A stretch of DNA of 64,000 bases from Artemia franciscana (lineage: Eukaryota > Arthropoda > Branchiopoda > Anostraca > Artemiidae). Positions 34,068 through 46,839 of this stretch are shown piece by piece. The translations under genes and the position numbers were made by a program. The stretch lies in the NCBI RefSeq assembly GCF_032884065.1, contig NC_088866.1, positions 45,542,653 to 45,606,652 of the forward strand. Direction: 5' to 3'. The number at the start of each line of letters is the position of its first letter. Position 1 is the stretch's first letter. A model generated the notes under the pieces. It made no database searches and was not told the origin of the DNA. It saw nothing but the letters and a program-made list of their open reading frames with translations.

Positions 34068-34800
34068 TCAAACAGTTCGTGGTAACGAACTGTAGTAAGG
34101 AGCGACCCGGCTCAATAGTAACCAAAACTCTAAAAAATGGAATTTTGACACCAATAGCTACATCAAAAGAATCGCATTTTAATGCTGATTTTAAATATAT
34201 AAGTTTCATCAAGTTAGTTTTACCCATCAAAAGTTACGAGCCTGAGAAAATTTGCGTTATTTTAGAAAATAGGGGAATCATAGGCGTATCAGAGAACCCC
34301 GCTGAAGAAGTTTCAAGCTCCTATCTACAAAAATGTGGAATTTTGTATTTTTTGCCAGAAGGCAGATCACGGATGCGTGTTTATTTGTTTGTTTGTTATT
34401 TTTTGTTTTGTTTTTTCCAGGGGTGATCGTATCGACCCAATTGTCCTAGAATGTCGCGAGAGGGCTCATTCAAACGGAAATGAAAAGTTCTAGTGCCCTT
34501 TTTAAGTGACCAAAAAAATTGGAGGGCACCTAGGCCCCTTCCCACGCTAATTATTTTCCCAAAGTCAACAGATCAAAACCCCTGCCCGACCGATCAAACC
34601 TCAAGTCAACACCCTGCTCTTTACGCTAAAGTTTTTTACTGTTTTAAAAAGAAGAATTGAGAGAAAGAGTCAAACTTTAGCGTAAAGAGCGGGGCGTTGA
34701 TGAGGAAGCAGCTCCTTTCATATACGAAGTAATTTCTGTTCGTTTTAAGTTTTAATGTCGCTCCTTACTTTCAGTTAAAAAATTTGTTTTTTTTATTTAA
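34068..34800 (-). mobile_element. family A copy, inverted, inserted in the LINE
   Basis: Starts TCAAACAGTTCGTGG at 34068 and keeps the hairpin end and interior to about 34580. It then goes directly to one head palindrome (about 34610-34790, GCTCTTTACGCTAAAG ... CTTTAGCGTAAAGAGC). The LINE coding sequence resumes right after. Confidence 0.85.
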
Positions 34801-35073
34801 TTACATTCAAGAGAACCATAGCCAGCAGATTAAAGAAAGTTGTTAATAAACTCTATAAAGCTTTCACAACCATAACTGCCAATTATGGGCAGAATTCAGC
34901 TCAAAAGAAAAAGAGCTTCATTCGTTCCACATAGTATCTGTTTGGAATAATTTATAGAAAATTTAATGAACCCTCCTTTCACTCTTTGCCAAAATCCTGG
35001 ATCCACGACAGTTCATTTCTACTCTTTAGAAGATGAAGGAAAGTTGTATATAGATAATCGCATACAGGCATAC

Positions 35074-35120
35074 ATATAATCGCATATATAATCGCATATA
35101 TAATCGCATACATAATCGCA
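35074..35120 (+). repeat. 12-bp minisatellite
   Basis: Four units of ATAATCGCATAT with minor changes, within the decayed LINE. Confidence 0.85.
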
Positions 35121-35538
35121 AATTTGCGTACAGGGGAACCAAGAAAATCAGCAGGAAATTATCTAAGGACCATTCTACCCAAAGTACTCATTTTACAAAT
35201 GATGAATACATTATACCTTACTGAAATTAATCATACAATTTTTATAATCTGTACAATTAAATTGTATGACTTAGGCCTCTTGATTCCACATCCCCTCCCC
35301 ATCCCCAGGCTTGCATATAGAAACAAGCTGTAACTTCTTAACCCATTTTTAGTTTTTGGGCTTGTTAATAATTAAATGTTAACCACTACAAATCATCAAG
35401 CTCAAATTATGACTTTTCTAATTTTAAATCTTACTAAACAAACATAAATGGTGCTTGCTTTCCACAAAATTTGTTATTTAAGCAGAAAAACAAAAATCCA
35501 GAAAAGTCAGAATGATAATATAACCCTCCTATATTGCT

Positions 35539-35860
35539 TTGGGTAAGAGATTGCATAACAACGCGTCTGCAATGTCTGCTAAGCTAAATGCCATAATCAT
35601 GGCATTAGAGTACCTAATGAATTATGAATTTATGATTATTAATTTACAAGATATTATAGTTTATTCTGACTCTTTATCAAGCCTAGAGCTGTTTTCTTCA
35701 GCTTCTCAGTATAAGATGGACACATAGACACATTTCATTGTCTTAGGATTATTGATAATCTTGCTTCAGGAGACATAAGAACTTATTTCCAGTATGTCCC
35801 AAGCCACTCTGATATAAGTGGTTACAATAAGGCAGATTAAATTGCAAAAAATGCTTTGAA
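35539..35860 (+). pseudogene. RNase H domain of the LINE, broken
   Basis: Reads SAKLNAIIMALEYL, then DIIVYSDSLSSLELF, a stop, then RIIDNLASGDIRTYFQ, YVPSHSDISGYNKAD, a stop and IAKNAL. The order fits LINE-encoded RNase H: (E)xxAI, V.YSDS.S, and VPSH..I.GN..AD. The first conserved acidic residue (usually Glu before LxAI) is Lys here, and two in-frame stops are present. Confidence 0.8.
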
Positions 35861-36574
35861 CAGCCAAGTGGGAGACCAATCCCCATTAGAGATATCTATC
35901 GCTGGAGACTACCAGAGGTACAGTTAAATAAGAATAATCCAATCATATCACCTTTCCCCAAAAAGCACCTTTCTAAGATCTATCATAGAATCTGTTCTTG
36001 CTCAAACAGGCTAAATTTTCAGGCATTTTCATGTCAGTTCCCTTATTCAAGTGGCGAAGTTCCCTCTTCCCCCCTTTGCAGGTCTTGTAATATTAAAAAT
36101 GAAACAATTGACCGTTGCCTATTTGAATGTAATATGCTTACGTCTGCACAGTTTACCCTGCAATGTAAGCTGTTAGAATGCTTCAAACTCCACAAAATCT
36201 CACTATCAGCCAAGAGTCTAGCTGACCATACCGGCACACAGAGCTCAGAAATCACCATTTATCTTCTTATATCTCAACTCCTAGAATCAAAAGATCTCCT
36301 GAAAGAAACCTGGGCAGATTCAAGATAAATAAGAAATCACCTATTCAGCAGCTCTGATCATCTCACAGAGTGAGTCAAAAGGAAAAGGGCTGAATAGTCC
36401 TGACTGAAAAGCCCGCGTTTTCTGATATAAAAGAATGATTAAAAATCAAAAATAAAACAAACTAAACTACTTTCGTGATATCCCAGTGCAGCTTGTCTTT
36501 AGGCTATTGAACTTAGAGATTTTATATGACTTAAAAGAAAGTGTTAGTGGTAGACAAGTTGTAAACAAAACATG

Positions 36575-36778
36575 CTAATAAGATAAAGCTAGTATTGTTA
36601 GATTCCTCATTTTATTTACTTTCCAAATATCATGGTAGCCTTTCTCACAAATCCCCTCTTTCAATGGTCCTAGATATAGCCCTAGGACCAAAACCAGATA
36701 CAAAATCATTACTCCAAGAATAATTGATACAGCAACAAAATATGCAACTTGAGCTACTTTCTTTACATCCCAAGACAC
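36575..36778 (-). CDS. uncharacterised small open frame with one transmembrane stretch
   Basis: 67 codons on the minus strand, starting MSWDVKKVAQVA. Residues 12-36 (YFVAVSIILGVM, LYLVLVLGLYL) form an uninterrupted hydrophobic span. The tail PLKEGICEKGYHDIWK is polar and is followed in the DNA by GTAAAT, a possible splice donor. It could be an exon of a membrane protein or a chance frame in AT-rich DNA. No family is recognised and there is no clear acceptor upstream. Confidence 0.2.
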   Translation of the reverse strand: MSWDVKKVAQVAYFVAVSIILGVMILYLVLVLGLYLGPLKEGICEKGYHDIWKVNKMRNLTILALSY

Positions 36779-37489
36779 CTTTTCTTTGGGCTATTGAACT
36801 TAGCGATTTTATGTGACCAGGTTACAAGCTATAACAATAGGCTATTCTTTGACTATATTATCAAAAGTAAATCAATGTTTAGATTCCAAGTGTCTCTATT
36901 GATTGTCAAATCTGATAAAATGTGTTTGTTATTTTCTTTTCAATCTTCATGCCTACTTCATAAGACTCTATAACTCCAGCAATTTCTAAATGTTTAAAAA
37001 TGTTAGGGATGATTGAAAATATGTTCAATCAAAGCTGAATCAAAAGTGTTGGGAGGTTTTCTAAATCTGAAAGTTTTCTCCATAGAAATACTCTGTTTAA
37101 TAAATTATTTCTGGAATTGATGATGAGTATAACAAATGCAACATATACCGAAATGATACTTCAAGCTCCATAGCCTAGACTACAGCAAGTCTAACCTCTC
37201 CCAGAATTTAGGAGGTTGACCAGATGTTAAATATCCCATTCTGAAAAGTGGTTTTCAGATTTTGCTGAAACCTGGTAGAGGTAAAGCAGAGAAACCTGAA
37301 TTAGCTGTGGATTCTTCCCCATGAGTGCCTGCTTACACAAGACTTTAATTGCAACGTACACTTTTTGTGTCATTACCCATGGCAATTCTTTTTCTTTATT
37401 TTTTTTTCTAAAGGTTTTGAAAGAGCTTTTTTTACCTGTGCCCACTCTAATGTTTAAGAAGGTCATCCTTCGACAAAGCTGCACTCAGG

Positions 37490-37640
37490 GGGAGAGGAGG
37501 CTTTCAGGGTTGGGACACCTTCCCCAAATTTTTTTTCCAACTTGAAAAAAACATAACAAAATGCATAGGAGCAAATGTTTGATGTGTTATTACAATTCCC
37601 CTCCCCCAAAAAAGAATCCTGAATACACCCTTGTTCTCCC
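37490..37640. repeat. repeat E copy 1
   Basis: ACATAACAAAATGCATAGGA and the CCCCCAAAAAAGAATCCTG..TACACCCTTG end resemble 60690-60845, in the same orientation. Confidence 0.6.
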
Positions 37641-38249
37641 ATGAGTACCGACTTCAATCAAAACAATCTGATTGTCTTCAACCTACATCTTTCAATGTCA
37701 GTGTCCTATGTTGTTTTAGTAATCTTCTAGTTTTTGTTAAAAGAGATGTTACTGATAGGTAGCATAAAACTATTTCTGTGTACTATGATTGGGTGCATCA
37801 AACTGACAACCTGTAATGAATTTACTAGGGGAGATTTTCTCCCCTGTTTGTTTCAAGGACTTCATCAAATAGGCCCCTGAACATTATAATTACCTACCAC
37901 TGAGGAATAGCATTTAATTATAGTTAAATTTGTTTGAGCTGTCAGACTTCTACTTTATCTTAGACCAAGTATATGCAGACATCTCATTAATAATTAATCA
38001 AATTATAATTTGGCATCCTTGATAAAACAGTGATTTTTAGCCAATGGAGAAAAAACAAACAACAAAGGAGGTATATCAGTAAAGACTGATCCTAAAGTGC
38101 TAATCCATCCAAAGGGGGAAAGGAAAAAGTATATATAAAAAAAAATATTGTTTTAACTTAGACTTAGATTTTTACTTAAGACATTCAAAAATTAAATTTA
38201 GCAAGATTTCTTTCCCTAGCAATTACAGCGGCATGTCTACTGACCTGCT

Positions 38250-38455
38250 TCCTTAGAGTGGCACATCTGGGGATACCCCAGACACCCAAGATTTGTTTTT
38301 TTCTGGTGCCCTCATTCCTATTTTTTTCTGCTTTTCACCCTTTTTTAAATAAATTTGTCAATTATTGGCAACCTTGTCACAGCCCACCCCCAATATTTTG
38401 CTTGTTGGCACCCTTGTCAAATAGCCGCCACCCCCGACACTTTGCTCTAGATCAA
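38250..38455 (+). repeat. repeat B copy 2
   Basis: Counterpart of 33797-34030: TTTTTTCTGGTGCCCTCATT, GTCAATTATTGGC, CCCTTGTCA and a closing TTTGCT..GATC. Confidence 0.7.
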
Positions 38456-40630
38456 CCCATGATTGGTCTTAATATGGCTAATCAGTTTTATCACTTTTGT
38501 TTCAATCTGGGAAAAAATTCAAGTTGTAAAAATCCCAATAGCAGAAGGCAAAACCATTTCCAATTTGATTTACCCTAATTCACAAAACCTTTATAAACCT
38601 GTCTGCATTTTGCTTTTATCAGACAGTTACCAGTTCAGCCTCTTTTTCATCTCCTGTAACTAATAGCAAAAATTCCCTTAAATTATGTAGGCCTCTCAAT
38701 GACCAGAAACTCTTAACTGAGCTTAATGAAATGAATGAATTATTTACACCATTATTAAAAAGTGAATTAAGACTTGACTATGGGCCACACTGTCAAAAAT
38801 TTAGAAAAGTCCAAGTCCAAGCAGTGGCCCCTCAGCCAGCTATCTTAAGAGAGGAATAAATAACATGGCATGCATGCTGGCAACCAATGCCAGATTTGAA
38901 AACAAACTGATTGGATCAGAAACATATTTTTATACAAATGATAAATTAAAGTAAACTTAAGGATTTTACTAAGGTTACACACAGTGGTTATAGGGTAAAA
39001 GGATGAACATTCAGAGTTACCTATCTTAATAATGAAATGAAAGTCCCACATACAAGGCTATTTGGAACCAGCAAAGATGCCAAACACATTTGAAGCAATG
39101 CACTTTGGATTTAAATCATTTATACTAATGGATTAATATCAATAGACAAAGATTTTAGTTAGTAATTTTAACAGCATCAACAGACATTGCATTAATATGA
39201 CCTAGATGAAGCGAAGGTGGAAGAATTTTAGACTGTAGCCAAGAAAAATTGTCTGCACAACAAATTGTTCAGCATACCAAGCTGAACTAGATACAAAATC
39301 ATATTTATGCAGCTTCCCAGTATTGATTTGAGACTGGCCGAAAGTCAATATTGCTCATTCATGTTGATATAAAACAACTATGTACCTTGACTGAAATCTC
39401 TACTACTCATTGCTCTGTGCACAGGGTACATACCATCTTAATTAGCCTAGAAAAGTCAAATGTTTGACTCAACCTTGTCTTAATTAATCTCCAAAAAAGC
39501 TCCTGACTTTGTGGACAGCAACATCTGAGCCTATTTGCTACTTTGAATTATGTTTTTAAAATGTTAAAAACAACTGCCTTGTAGTCCTTACCCATGTTAT
39601 AGATGGAGTTAACAACCCAAACATGGGAATGAATACAGTACTAATAAATCAAATATCACCTTCCATGTAGTAAACCTTCCATTGTACTAACCATGTCAAG
39701 TACCTTTGTTATAACCCTACCAAATCCCGTCTCCCAGGTTAGTCTCTTTAGATGTCTCAACTGAATCGCCATTCCGTGCCTATAGAGAGAGGTATCCAAA
39801 ATTTTATTATTATAAATAAAATTAATATTTTTTAATACTTTTTGGGTAAAATTCTAGATAGGCTTTTCACTATCTTGAAAATTAGATGAACTAGGTGAAA
39901 AAAAAATTTCAGTGATGAATCTACAGTGTAAGTTTTGACCTGAGAAGGTGTTTTAAAATAACTATTTTAAATAATTTGCTCCTTCTAATGCTAACAAGAC
40001 TGTGCAAAAGACAATTTTTGTTTGAGTCTACTATTCTTAGACTCTAAGTTTTATACCATAATCTATTGGTTCCCAACCAATTTTGGGCCAAGCTTTACCT
40101 AGGCATTTCTAAAATCATGATGTCCCCCTAATGACATTTAAAATTTGTTGTTGAAAATGTTGCATGTATTCACCTGAAGGAAGTTTAAAGAGCCATTAAT
40201 CTTTTTTTCAGGTCATCCTTTGGGCATATTTTATGCAAATGAAAACAATATCTGTATAAAACACTGTTTGCATAATGTATGACATTATGGCATTACTATC
40301 ATGCATCTTTTTTGCTCATTAAATATGTTTAAACATGATATCATTCAAGTGATTTTTTTTCGAAACTAGGGCTCTAGAGTATAATCAGCCAGAGGGTGTA
40401 CATCCTGCCCATGACCCACCAAAATAATGCCATGCCCCACTGGCAGGAACAGCACACTATTTTTAGAATCATGGTCAGAATCCCGACCATTTCAATAGGG
40501 TCAAAGGCCATTTTATGATTTAATTTTATATTTTTACAAAACCTTCAAAACCCTATAAGTCAGGATTTTGCAAAGGCATTAGGCTCAGAACCATTTTTTT
40601 TTTTTGAAGCTTTACATTTATTTTTGAAAG
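38456..40630. other. AT-rich, no gene seen
   Basis: About 2.2 kb. Short pieces near 39840-39960 resemble the arm of the repeat family at 51.95 kb (ATTCTAG..TCACTATCTTGAAA). No exon recognised. Confidence 0.4.
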
Positions 40631-40639
40631 CTCTACTTT

Positions 40640-41238
40640 TATTAAGCAAGGGTTTGCTAAGGTCATCAACGTCTTTTGAAGGGGGGGGATTACTTTAGAT
40701 ATTTCAAAAAGACTCCCCATGGTAAAAATTTAGGTTATTATTCTATTCCTGGAAGTTTCATCAACTTGAATCTTAAATTACCTTAAATGAATTTACCTAA
40801 TTCAACAAATTTTTAAGATAGCCATGATTATATTTTATTATGCAAGGGTTTACTAAGGTTATCAAAGTCTTTTGAATGGGGGGAGGGATAACTTTAGATA
40901 TTTGAAAAACTACCCATGGTGTAATTTAGGTTATTATTCTGTTCCTGGAAGTTTCATTACCTTGAATCTTAAATTACCTTAAATGAATTTACCTAATTCA
41001 ACAAATTTCTAAGATAGCCATTGCCCATGAGCATATTTTATTAAGCAAGGGTTTGCTAAGGTTATCAAAGTGTTTTGAAGGGGGGAGGGATAACTTTAGA
41101 TATTTGAAAAAAAACTCCCCATGGTGTAGTTTAGGTTATCATTCTGTTCCTGGAAGTTTTGCTACCTTGAATCTTAAATTACCTTATATGAATTTACCTA
41201 ATTCAACAAATGTCTAAGATAGCCATGAGCATGTTTTA
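40640..41238 (+). repeat. three tandem units of about 200 bp
   Basis: Units start at 40641, 40838 and 41041 with TTA(A/T)GCAAGGGTTT and share TTTGAA(G/T)GGGGGG, TTTAGATATTT, CTCCCCATGG, TTCCTGGAAGTTT and CTTAAATTACCTTA. Units 2 and 3 are more alike than unit 1. Confidence 0.9.
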
Positions 41239-43600
41239 TAGAATTTTGCTGTTTATTTTTCCAATGTCTAAACACTTTCCAAAATCACTGTCCAGAATAA
41301 TTACCTTGCTAGCTGAAAGATACTAGTTGATGGGGTCTTCTAACACTAATTACTAACAAATACCATGGCAAATGTACTCTAGTCCCTACTAATGCCAGAT
41401 AATACTCTGTGCTATGTACAAAACTTTACTTTTTTTTGGATATATCTGAAGAAAAGAGTCATGCTGTGAAAAAATACAGTCTGAGTAGACAGACTACACT
41501 ATATATATTTATCCGTCAGAGGAGAGGGGTCAAGAGAAGCAATGTAATTTTAGGAATGAGATAGGTAAGTTTTTTTTATTATTTTATGGTACTTCTCAGA
41601 ATTTGTGGTAACTGTTTTTCAAATATGGAGCCAATGTCCCATCAAGGGCTCAAAAAAGGGCAAGATACCTAATAGTTGGACAGCTAGTCACCACTTCAGT
41701 AGTTAAATCGCTGTAAAAGTTTCATACAACCTATAAAGTCAATTTTTTACCATTGGACATGTCTAAACTTTCTTATTACATATGTGATGAACTTTAATAT
41801 TTCAACCTTATATAACAAAAAACATATTTAAATGCACTGATAGTTAACAGTAGAGCCAACTCATAAATAAACAAGTTAATCTGGAGCTTAAATTTTGAGA
41901 ATGCTACCCAATTTTGGACATGGGATCTTGATGTTAAAACAGCAGAATTCTAGTATAAGGGCTTCTTGCTATCTTGGAAATTTGGTGAACATTATTTTAA
42001 GGAATGATTCTAATGCCAATAATATACCCTGGGAAGGTATTGCATTTTAAATTGGAAGAATTTTAAGCCCTACCAAGGAATCTTTTGCAAAATTTACAAA
42101 ATAAAGTAGAAATTTTAAACCTTACAAAGTGAGATAGAGCAAAAGTATAATGCTCAAAACACTTTCATTTTGCTCATTTGAGGAGAGGATCTATTTCGTA
42201 TGGTTCCACTATTATGACATAAACATTGGGTAAATTTTCAAATTAACTAGCACATGGGAAAGCTATTTCATCCAGAATCCAGATATGACAATTATTTTTA
42301 TTGGAAATTAAATTTGCCTCTACCCCCTTCCAATCTGCAAATATTCACCCTAGATTGTATATATGCAGTGAATTTTCCATTATTTTGACAAACTATTTAA
42401 TCAATTTGAAGAAAAGAGTGACTGACATAAAATTCAGTATATATATATATATATGCAATTCTGAGTATATTCACATTACAGAGGGTGGGGGTAAGGATCA
42501 TTTTCAATACAAATGGATGTTATATATGATTTCAGGGTGAAATTCTGGTTTTAAAAGAATCTCTCTTTTTTAGCTATCTCATTAGAGAGCAAATTCAAAA
42601 TGTTATCAAAGATTGTCAAAAGCCATTAGAGGTCTGTGCTATCTGTAGACAGAAAGGATTTAAGCATATGTTTCAAACTATCTTCCAAGAGCATCATTAA
42701 AGCTCTGAATACATTCCTGAAAGCTTTACTCACCCAGCTCAGCTACTTTGTAAGACAGCAAGAAGCCCCTGACCTCAAATTTTACTATTAAAACAAAGTA
42801 CCTATACCATAGACAGACTCAGTAATGTATGGCCTAGATTCAACTTAGGCCTTAGACAAGTTTTGTGAAGCACAACAATTGTTTCAAATAGCCCAGCAAT
42901 CTATAATGTGTCCAAGAGTTGGAACCTATTGTCATGTTTAGGGAAGAGACATTTAGTCAAACTATTGGGACTATTCCAGCCCCCCTCTCTTAATACTTGA
43001 ATTCAGGCTAACTATAGACTATGGGCTATCAAAAATTTGCTAATTTCATAGTCCTAGCTTATATTTATGCTAATACCAGTTGAAATAATGGTGAAATTCC
43101 AGTTTAGCTACTTTTCACCATCTTGGAAAAGGATTAGGTTGGGAAATGAAACTTTTAGTAAAAGACCTCTTTTTGGGAAATATTACTTTTCTTTGGCATT
43201 CCCAGAAATTAGAGATGGGTTTTAGGACCACCCCCTATTTTAATACAACATGATACAATGTGAGGGCAGTAACAAACACCCCACCCTTTTGGTCAAATTT
43301 AAACCATTAATTTGTCAGCATAAATTAAAAATATAGTCTCTGTTTTTGACAAGCAATTGAAAAGAAAAAATTATATCTATTATTTTTGATCTATAGAATA
43401 AATGTCAAGGAATAAAAGTTACATTTTAGAATTGGAAGAAAATCAGCTTTCTGTTAATATGTGAATAAAACTGAAACACTAAATGGATATATACAAAAAA
43501 TTACAGAATTGGTATTACTAAAAAGAGGTCTTTGTAGGTAAGTCAATAAACTAATAGGCACCTAATTTCAAATGTGGAATCTTAAATAATTTAAATAGTA
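41239..43600. other. AT-rich, no gene seen
   Basis: About 2.4 kb without recognised exons. Pieces at 41950-42020 and 43090-43180 resemble the inverted-repeat arms of the 51.95-kb element. A short (TA)n run lies at 42440-42454. Confidence 0.4.
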
Positions 43601-43739
43601 ACCATATAATAATAATAATAATAATAATTTATTTTTGACCCGCTACAAAAATCAAAGCAGAGTATCAATAAAAGAAACAAAACAAACACTACACAAAACA
43701 GAAAAAACAAGAGACTAAAGCAAACAAGTAAGGCCTCCG

Positions 43740-45212
43740 TGGACGGGCAGATACTTATAAGTAGACTGGGGTATTTTGCCAGCAAGCTCTGTGAGCTTCA
43801 ACCCAATATCTGGGAAATTATAAATAGATATGAGGCTTCTATTCCTATACCATGGAGGCAGATACAATAGAAAACGGGAAAACCGGAAATAATAGGAACG
43901 AATTGAACTGATATCTTTTTTATGAAAAATAGGGCAAATACCAGAAAGAAACAAAACCGTATGATCTGTAAAAACCGAATATAATTTAGCAAGAGACTTT
44001 CTATTGTATCTACCTTGGTTAGCAACAATTTTAGTGTAACTTAATTGGATTTTCTTCTTGCAATCAGCAACAGTGAGAGTCCATAAGGATTTTAGAGTTT
44101 TACTGATGTTAATTCCCAGCCACCGAAGTGAAGAAACTGACAGGATAGAAAAAGATCCACAGATTAGAGGAGTAGTGATATTGCTATTAAATGAAAGATA
44201 TTCACACTTTGAAAGATTAAGAGAAAGTCCAATCACATGAAGTTTAGATGCTACTGTTGAAACAGACAAAGAGGTTCCTTTTTTAGTCCTACTGATCAAA
44301 AGAATATCATCTGCATAGGCAAGATAAGAAATATTTACAGAATTAAGGATACAAGTAGGTGGGATAGAGGAAAGGACAGATGATATACAAAGTTTGAAAA
44401 TAGAGGGGGAGAGGACAGCACCTTGCCAGACCCCACGTCATATTGGAATTTTACTATCTGAAACCCTCATATCCATTTTAATCTGCAAAAAGGAATTTGA
44501 ATACCAATATCTAAGAAGAAAAATTACCAATATGTTGATACCATGACTAAAAAGGGAAAAGATAGCTTGGGAATGCATAAGTGTCAAAGGCTTTGGAGAG
44601 ATCCAAAGCACATAAATATAACTCGAATCCCTTTTTAGTAGCCTCAGTAAGAACAGTAGCCAAAACTTGATGAGCCTGCTGGCAACCTACCCCAGCTGAA
44701 AACCCAATCTGATTTTCACCAAAATATGCCAAAGAATTAACTGATGGGAGGAGAAGATACTCAAAAATTTTGCTTATATTGCAGGAAACCATTATTGGCC
44801 TGTAAGATGCACACTCAGTTGGAATCTTTCCTCTTTTCAGGATCGGAGTAACTGTTCCACATAAAAAACTTTCAGGCACAACTGAGGTGCATAAGCACAT
44901 TTGAAACAGAAGTTGTAAATGTTGGACTAGAGCTGAACAATCAACATTTAGGTGTTTGACACTTATACCATCACAATCAATAGAGCTAGACTTAAGCTTT
45001 TTTATAGCTTGTGCCACTGAAACTAAATTAACTGGGAGGATCTGGTTCTGGCGGAGTGATATGGGAAGCGCAGAAATAAGAAACCTCATAAAAGTAGCAT
45101 GAACAAACTGGTTTATAGTGTTGAAAATCTGGTCATAATATTTGTACCAAGCAGCAGGACTAATTGGGCTACTTCTTGATGAAGAGTCATCGATTTTATT
45201 TGAATTTACCAC
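43740..45212 (-). pseudogene. LINE reverse transcriptase, broken
   Basis: The first open part (45212-44547) has AIKKLKSSSIDCDGIS, GTVTPILKRGKIP, YRPIMVSCNISKIFE and ALDLSKAFDT (motif A Asp). After a frameshift comes RYWYSNSFLQ, a stop, RGVWQGAVLSPSIF (motif B), and YLAYADDILLISRT with the catalytic YADD at 44317-44306. The thumb (LSLNLSKCEYLSFN, LRWLGINISK) follows to about 43740. The domain order is complete, but at least one frameshift and one stop interrupt it. Confidence 0.88.
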
Positions 45213-45659
45213 ATTTTTCTAATCAAAACTACTTGACGGGAATTTGGAAATTTTACAGACCATAAATACTTTTTATATTCTAATTTAGTTTTCTGTTTAA
45301 GCTGAAATACTAGACTGCTATGTGGTCATTTGTAAGAAACCCAAATACATAGCCAAAATTTGGCTTTATTTTTCACTGATTTTAGACCCGGATCCCAAGA
45401 CCATTCAGGCTTCAGTGTATTAAATTTAACATGTTCTTTGGGAACAGCTACCCCCTCAGCTTCCTTCATGCATGATATAATATCAAAATAATATTTATTC
45501 AGAAAATTCTTATCATTTACAAATTTAGATCCAACCCAAAGTAGCTGAAAAGGAACTTTTATCCTATACAGAAAAGCTGTAAAGGTAGAAATATAAAGAG
45601 CCCAATTAACCTTATTCCAATTTCATCTGGTAACCCATCTACAATTCCCACGTCTATCT

Positions 45660-46391
45660 TGCAACAGAGAAATACCAAGCATGAAGGAAATTGGTAGGTG
45701 GTCTATATTGCTTTCTATTTCATGTACAGAAACAGTCAAAACAGATAAGTTAGGAGAGCAAAGAACATGATCAATTTTAGTAAGGCTCCCAGAATGATGG
45801 ATGTTAAGAAAACAGACAATTCTTATCCACTAGCTTAAACTCAGATAAAGACTCAAAAACCATATCAGACCAAATATTTGAATTCAGTAAATCAGCATTA
45901 AAATCCCCAGCAACAACAAATTGATAACCAAGAGATGATGCAGATTCTGTCACTTTTTTCAAAACACTACAGGTCTTTGCAAACTTGTTCAGTGATTGAA
46001 CTGACTACCAATCACAAGGAAAATACACATTTATAAGTATTAAATCAGCAATTTGCACAGCCAAGAGGTTTTCATCACTATGGAACAGCACAGGCATCAT
46101 GGATGAAAAGGAGATACGTCTCAGTATACAGGCGAGGCCTCTGGAAGGTCTACCAAACGTAGATCTTGCAGCACTCACAAAAGTAATATGGTTTGCACTC
46201 TGTTTCAACAAGTTGGTATTATTTGAAGATAAAAGATGCTGTTGAAGACAAATGATGTCACAGTTGCTCAAAAGTTCATCAATGATGTGCTCTTTTTGAT
46301 GTGTTCCATTTATATTGTATGAAATAACCAAGAATTTTTGTGACATCATTTTTTCATAGCAGTTGCAATATGAGACTTGAGCACTGGACAT
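45660..46391 (-). pseudogene. LINE AP endonuclease domain, broken
   Basis: The first 128 residues are open: SYNINGTHQKEHIIDELL and CDIICLQQHLL match the N-terminal motifs, although the usual catalytic Glu of the LQET-like motif is Gln-His here. After a stop at about 46005 other frames give VVAGDFNAD (45908-45891) and, further on, KIDHVL and DHLPIS (45703-45686), the GDFN and SDH motifs of the family. It would nick the genomic target DNA. Stops and shifts disable it. Confidence 0.8.
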
Positions 46392-46714
46392 AATAAACTA
46401 TATGAAGTATGAGAATCGCCACAGTTTGCACATTTTGGTCTATTTGTACAGGGCACATCTTTCAAAAACATGTGATTTTTGGTGCAGCATGAACATTTTT
46501 CCACCTGACTGGTACAATTATTGGTAAAGTGATCAGGAGGCCTGCACTTAAAGCAACATTGTGGTACACTTATGAAATCATAAATTCTGAAAAGTTTGTA
46601 ACCTATTTTTACTCCATTCTTCATAGCATCACATTTTGCAAACGAATCTGAAAAGTCTAGCTTGACAGTTTGGGACAAACCAATTTGGTTTGCGTCAATG
46701 ACTCCTGAGTGCAT
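46346..46714 (-). pseudogene. LINE ORF1-like protein with three zinc knuckles (partial)
   Basis: About 120 residues. CFKCRPPDHFTNNC is a perfect CX2CX4HX4C knuckle, followed by CSCCTKNHMFLKDVPC and CANCGDSHTSYSLLC, both knuckle-like with altered spacing. Three closely spaced knuckles at the C-terminal end are normal for ORF1 of Jockey/I-type LINEs, where they bind the element RNA. The frame overlaps the start of the endonuclease frame by about 45 nt. Confidence 0.85.
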
Positions 46715-46839
46715 TTTGAACTTGGAAGCATTAAATGATAGACAATATACAATTCTTCCTAGGCTAATTCCTCTTTCATAACAAGATCACAAGGAACATA
46801 ACAAGGGTTCTAGTTTGGAATGATTTTGATTAATTGGAT

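Larger units (their letters stand above)
33580..36340 (+). mobile_element. decayed LINE with RT thumb and RNase H, split by a nested insertion
   Basis: Upstream part 33580-33797: pieces of an RT palm/thumb ending EEKYLGIIIDDKFRFTS. At 33797 repeat B and then a family A copy interrupt it. The LINE resumes near 34805 with FKRTIASRLKKVVNKLYKAF, so the interrupted protein would read FTS..KRTIASRL. A decayed stretch follows, then RNase H (35539-35850) and a zinc-binding tail (36060-36140, PLCRSCN ... LFECNML). Multiple stops and frameshifts show that it is dead. Confidence 0.75.
36341..38240. other. no firm gene; one membrane-type open frame
   Basis: About 1.9 kb of mostly unique AT-rich sequence. 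Two near-copies of a block with GGCTATTGAACTTAG..ATTTTATRTGAC occur at 36500 and 36790. The open frame at 36575-36778 is described separately. Repeat E lies at 37490-37640. Confidence 0.4.
43606..46740 (-). mobile_element. APE-type LINE (non-LTR retrotransposon), near full length but broken
   Basis: On the minus strand, in order: zinc knuckles (46714-46346), endonuclease (46391 to about 45660), RT (45212 to about 43740), then a (TTA)n tail ending at 43606. The order gag-like CCHC, APE endonuclease, RT matches Jockey/CR1/I-type LINEs; the clade cannot be fixed by eye. Several frameshifts and stops separate the domains, so this copy is inactive. The trinucleotide tail marks the 3' end. Confidence 0.85.
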
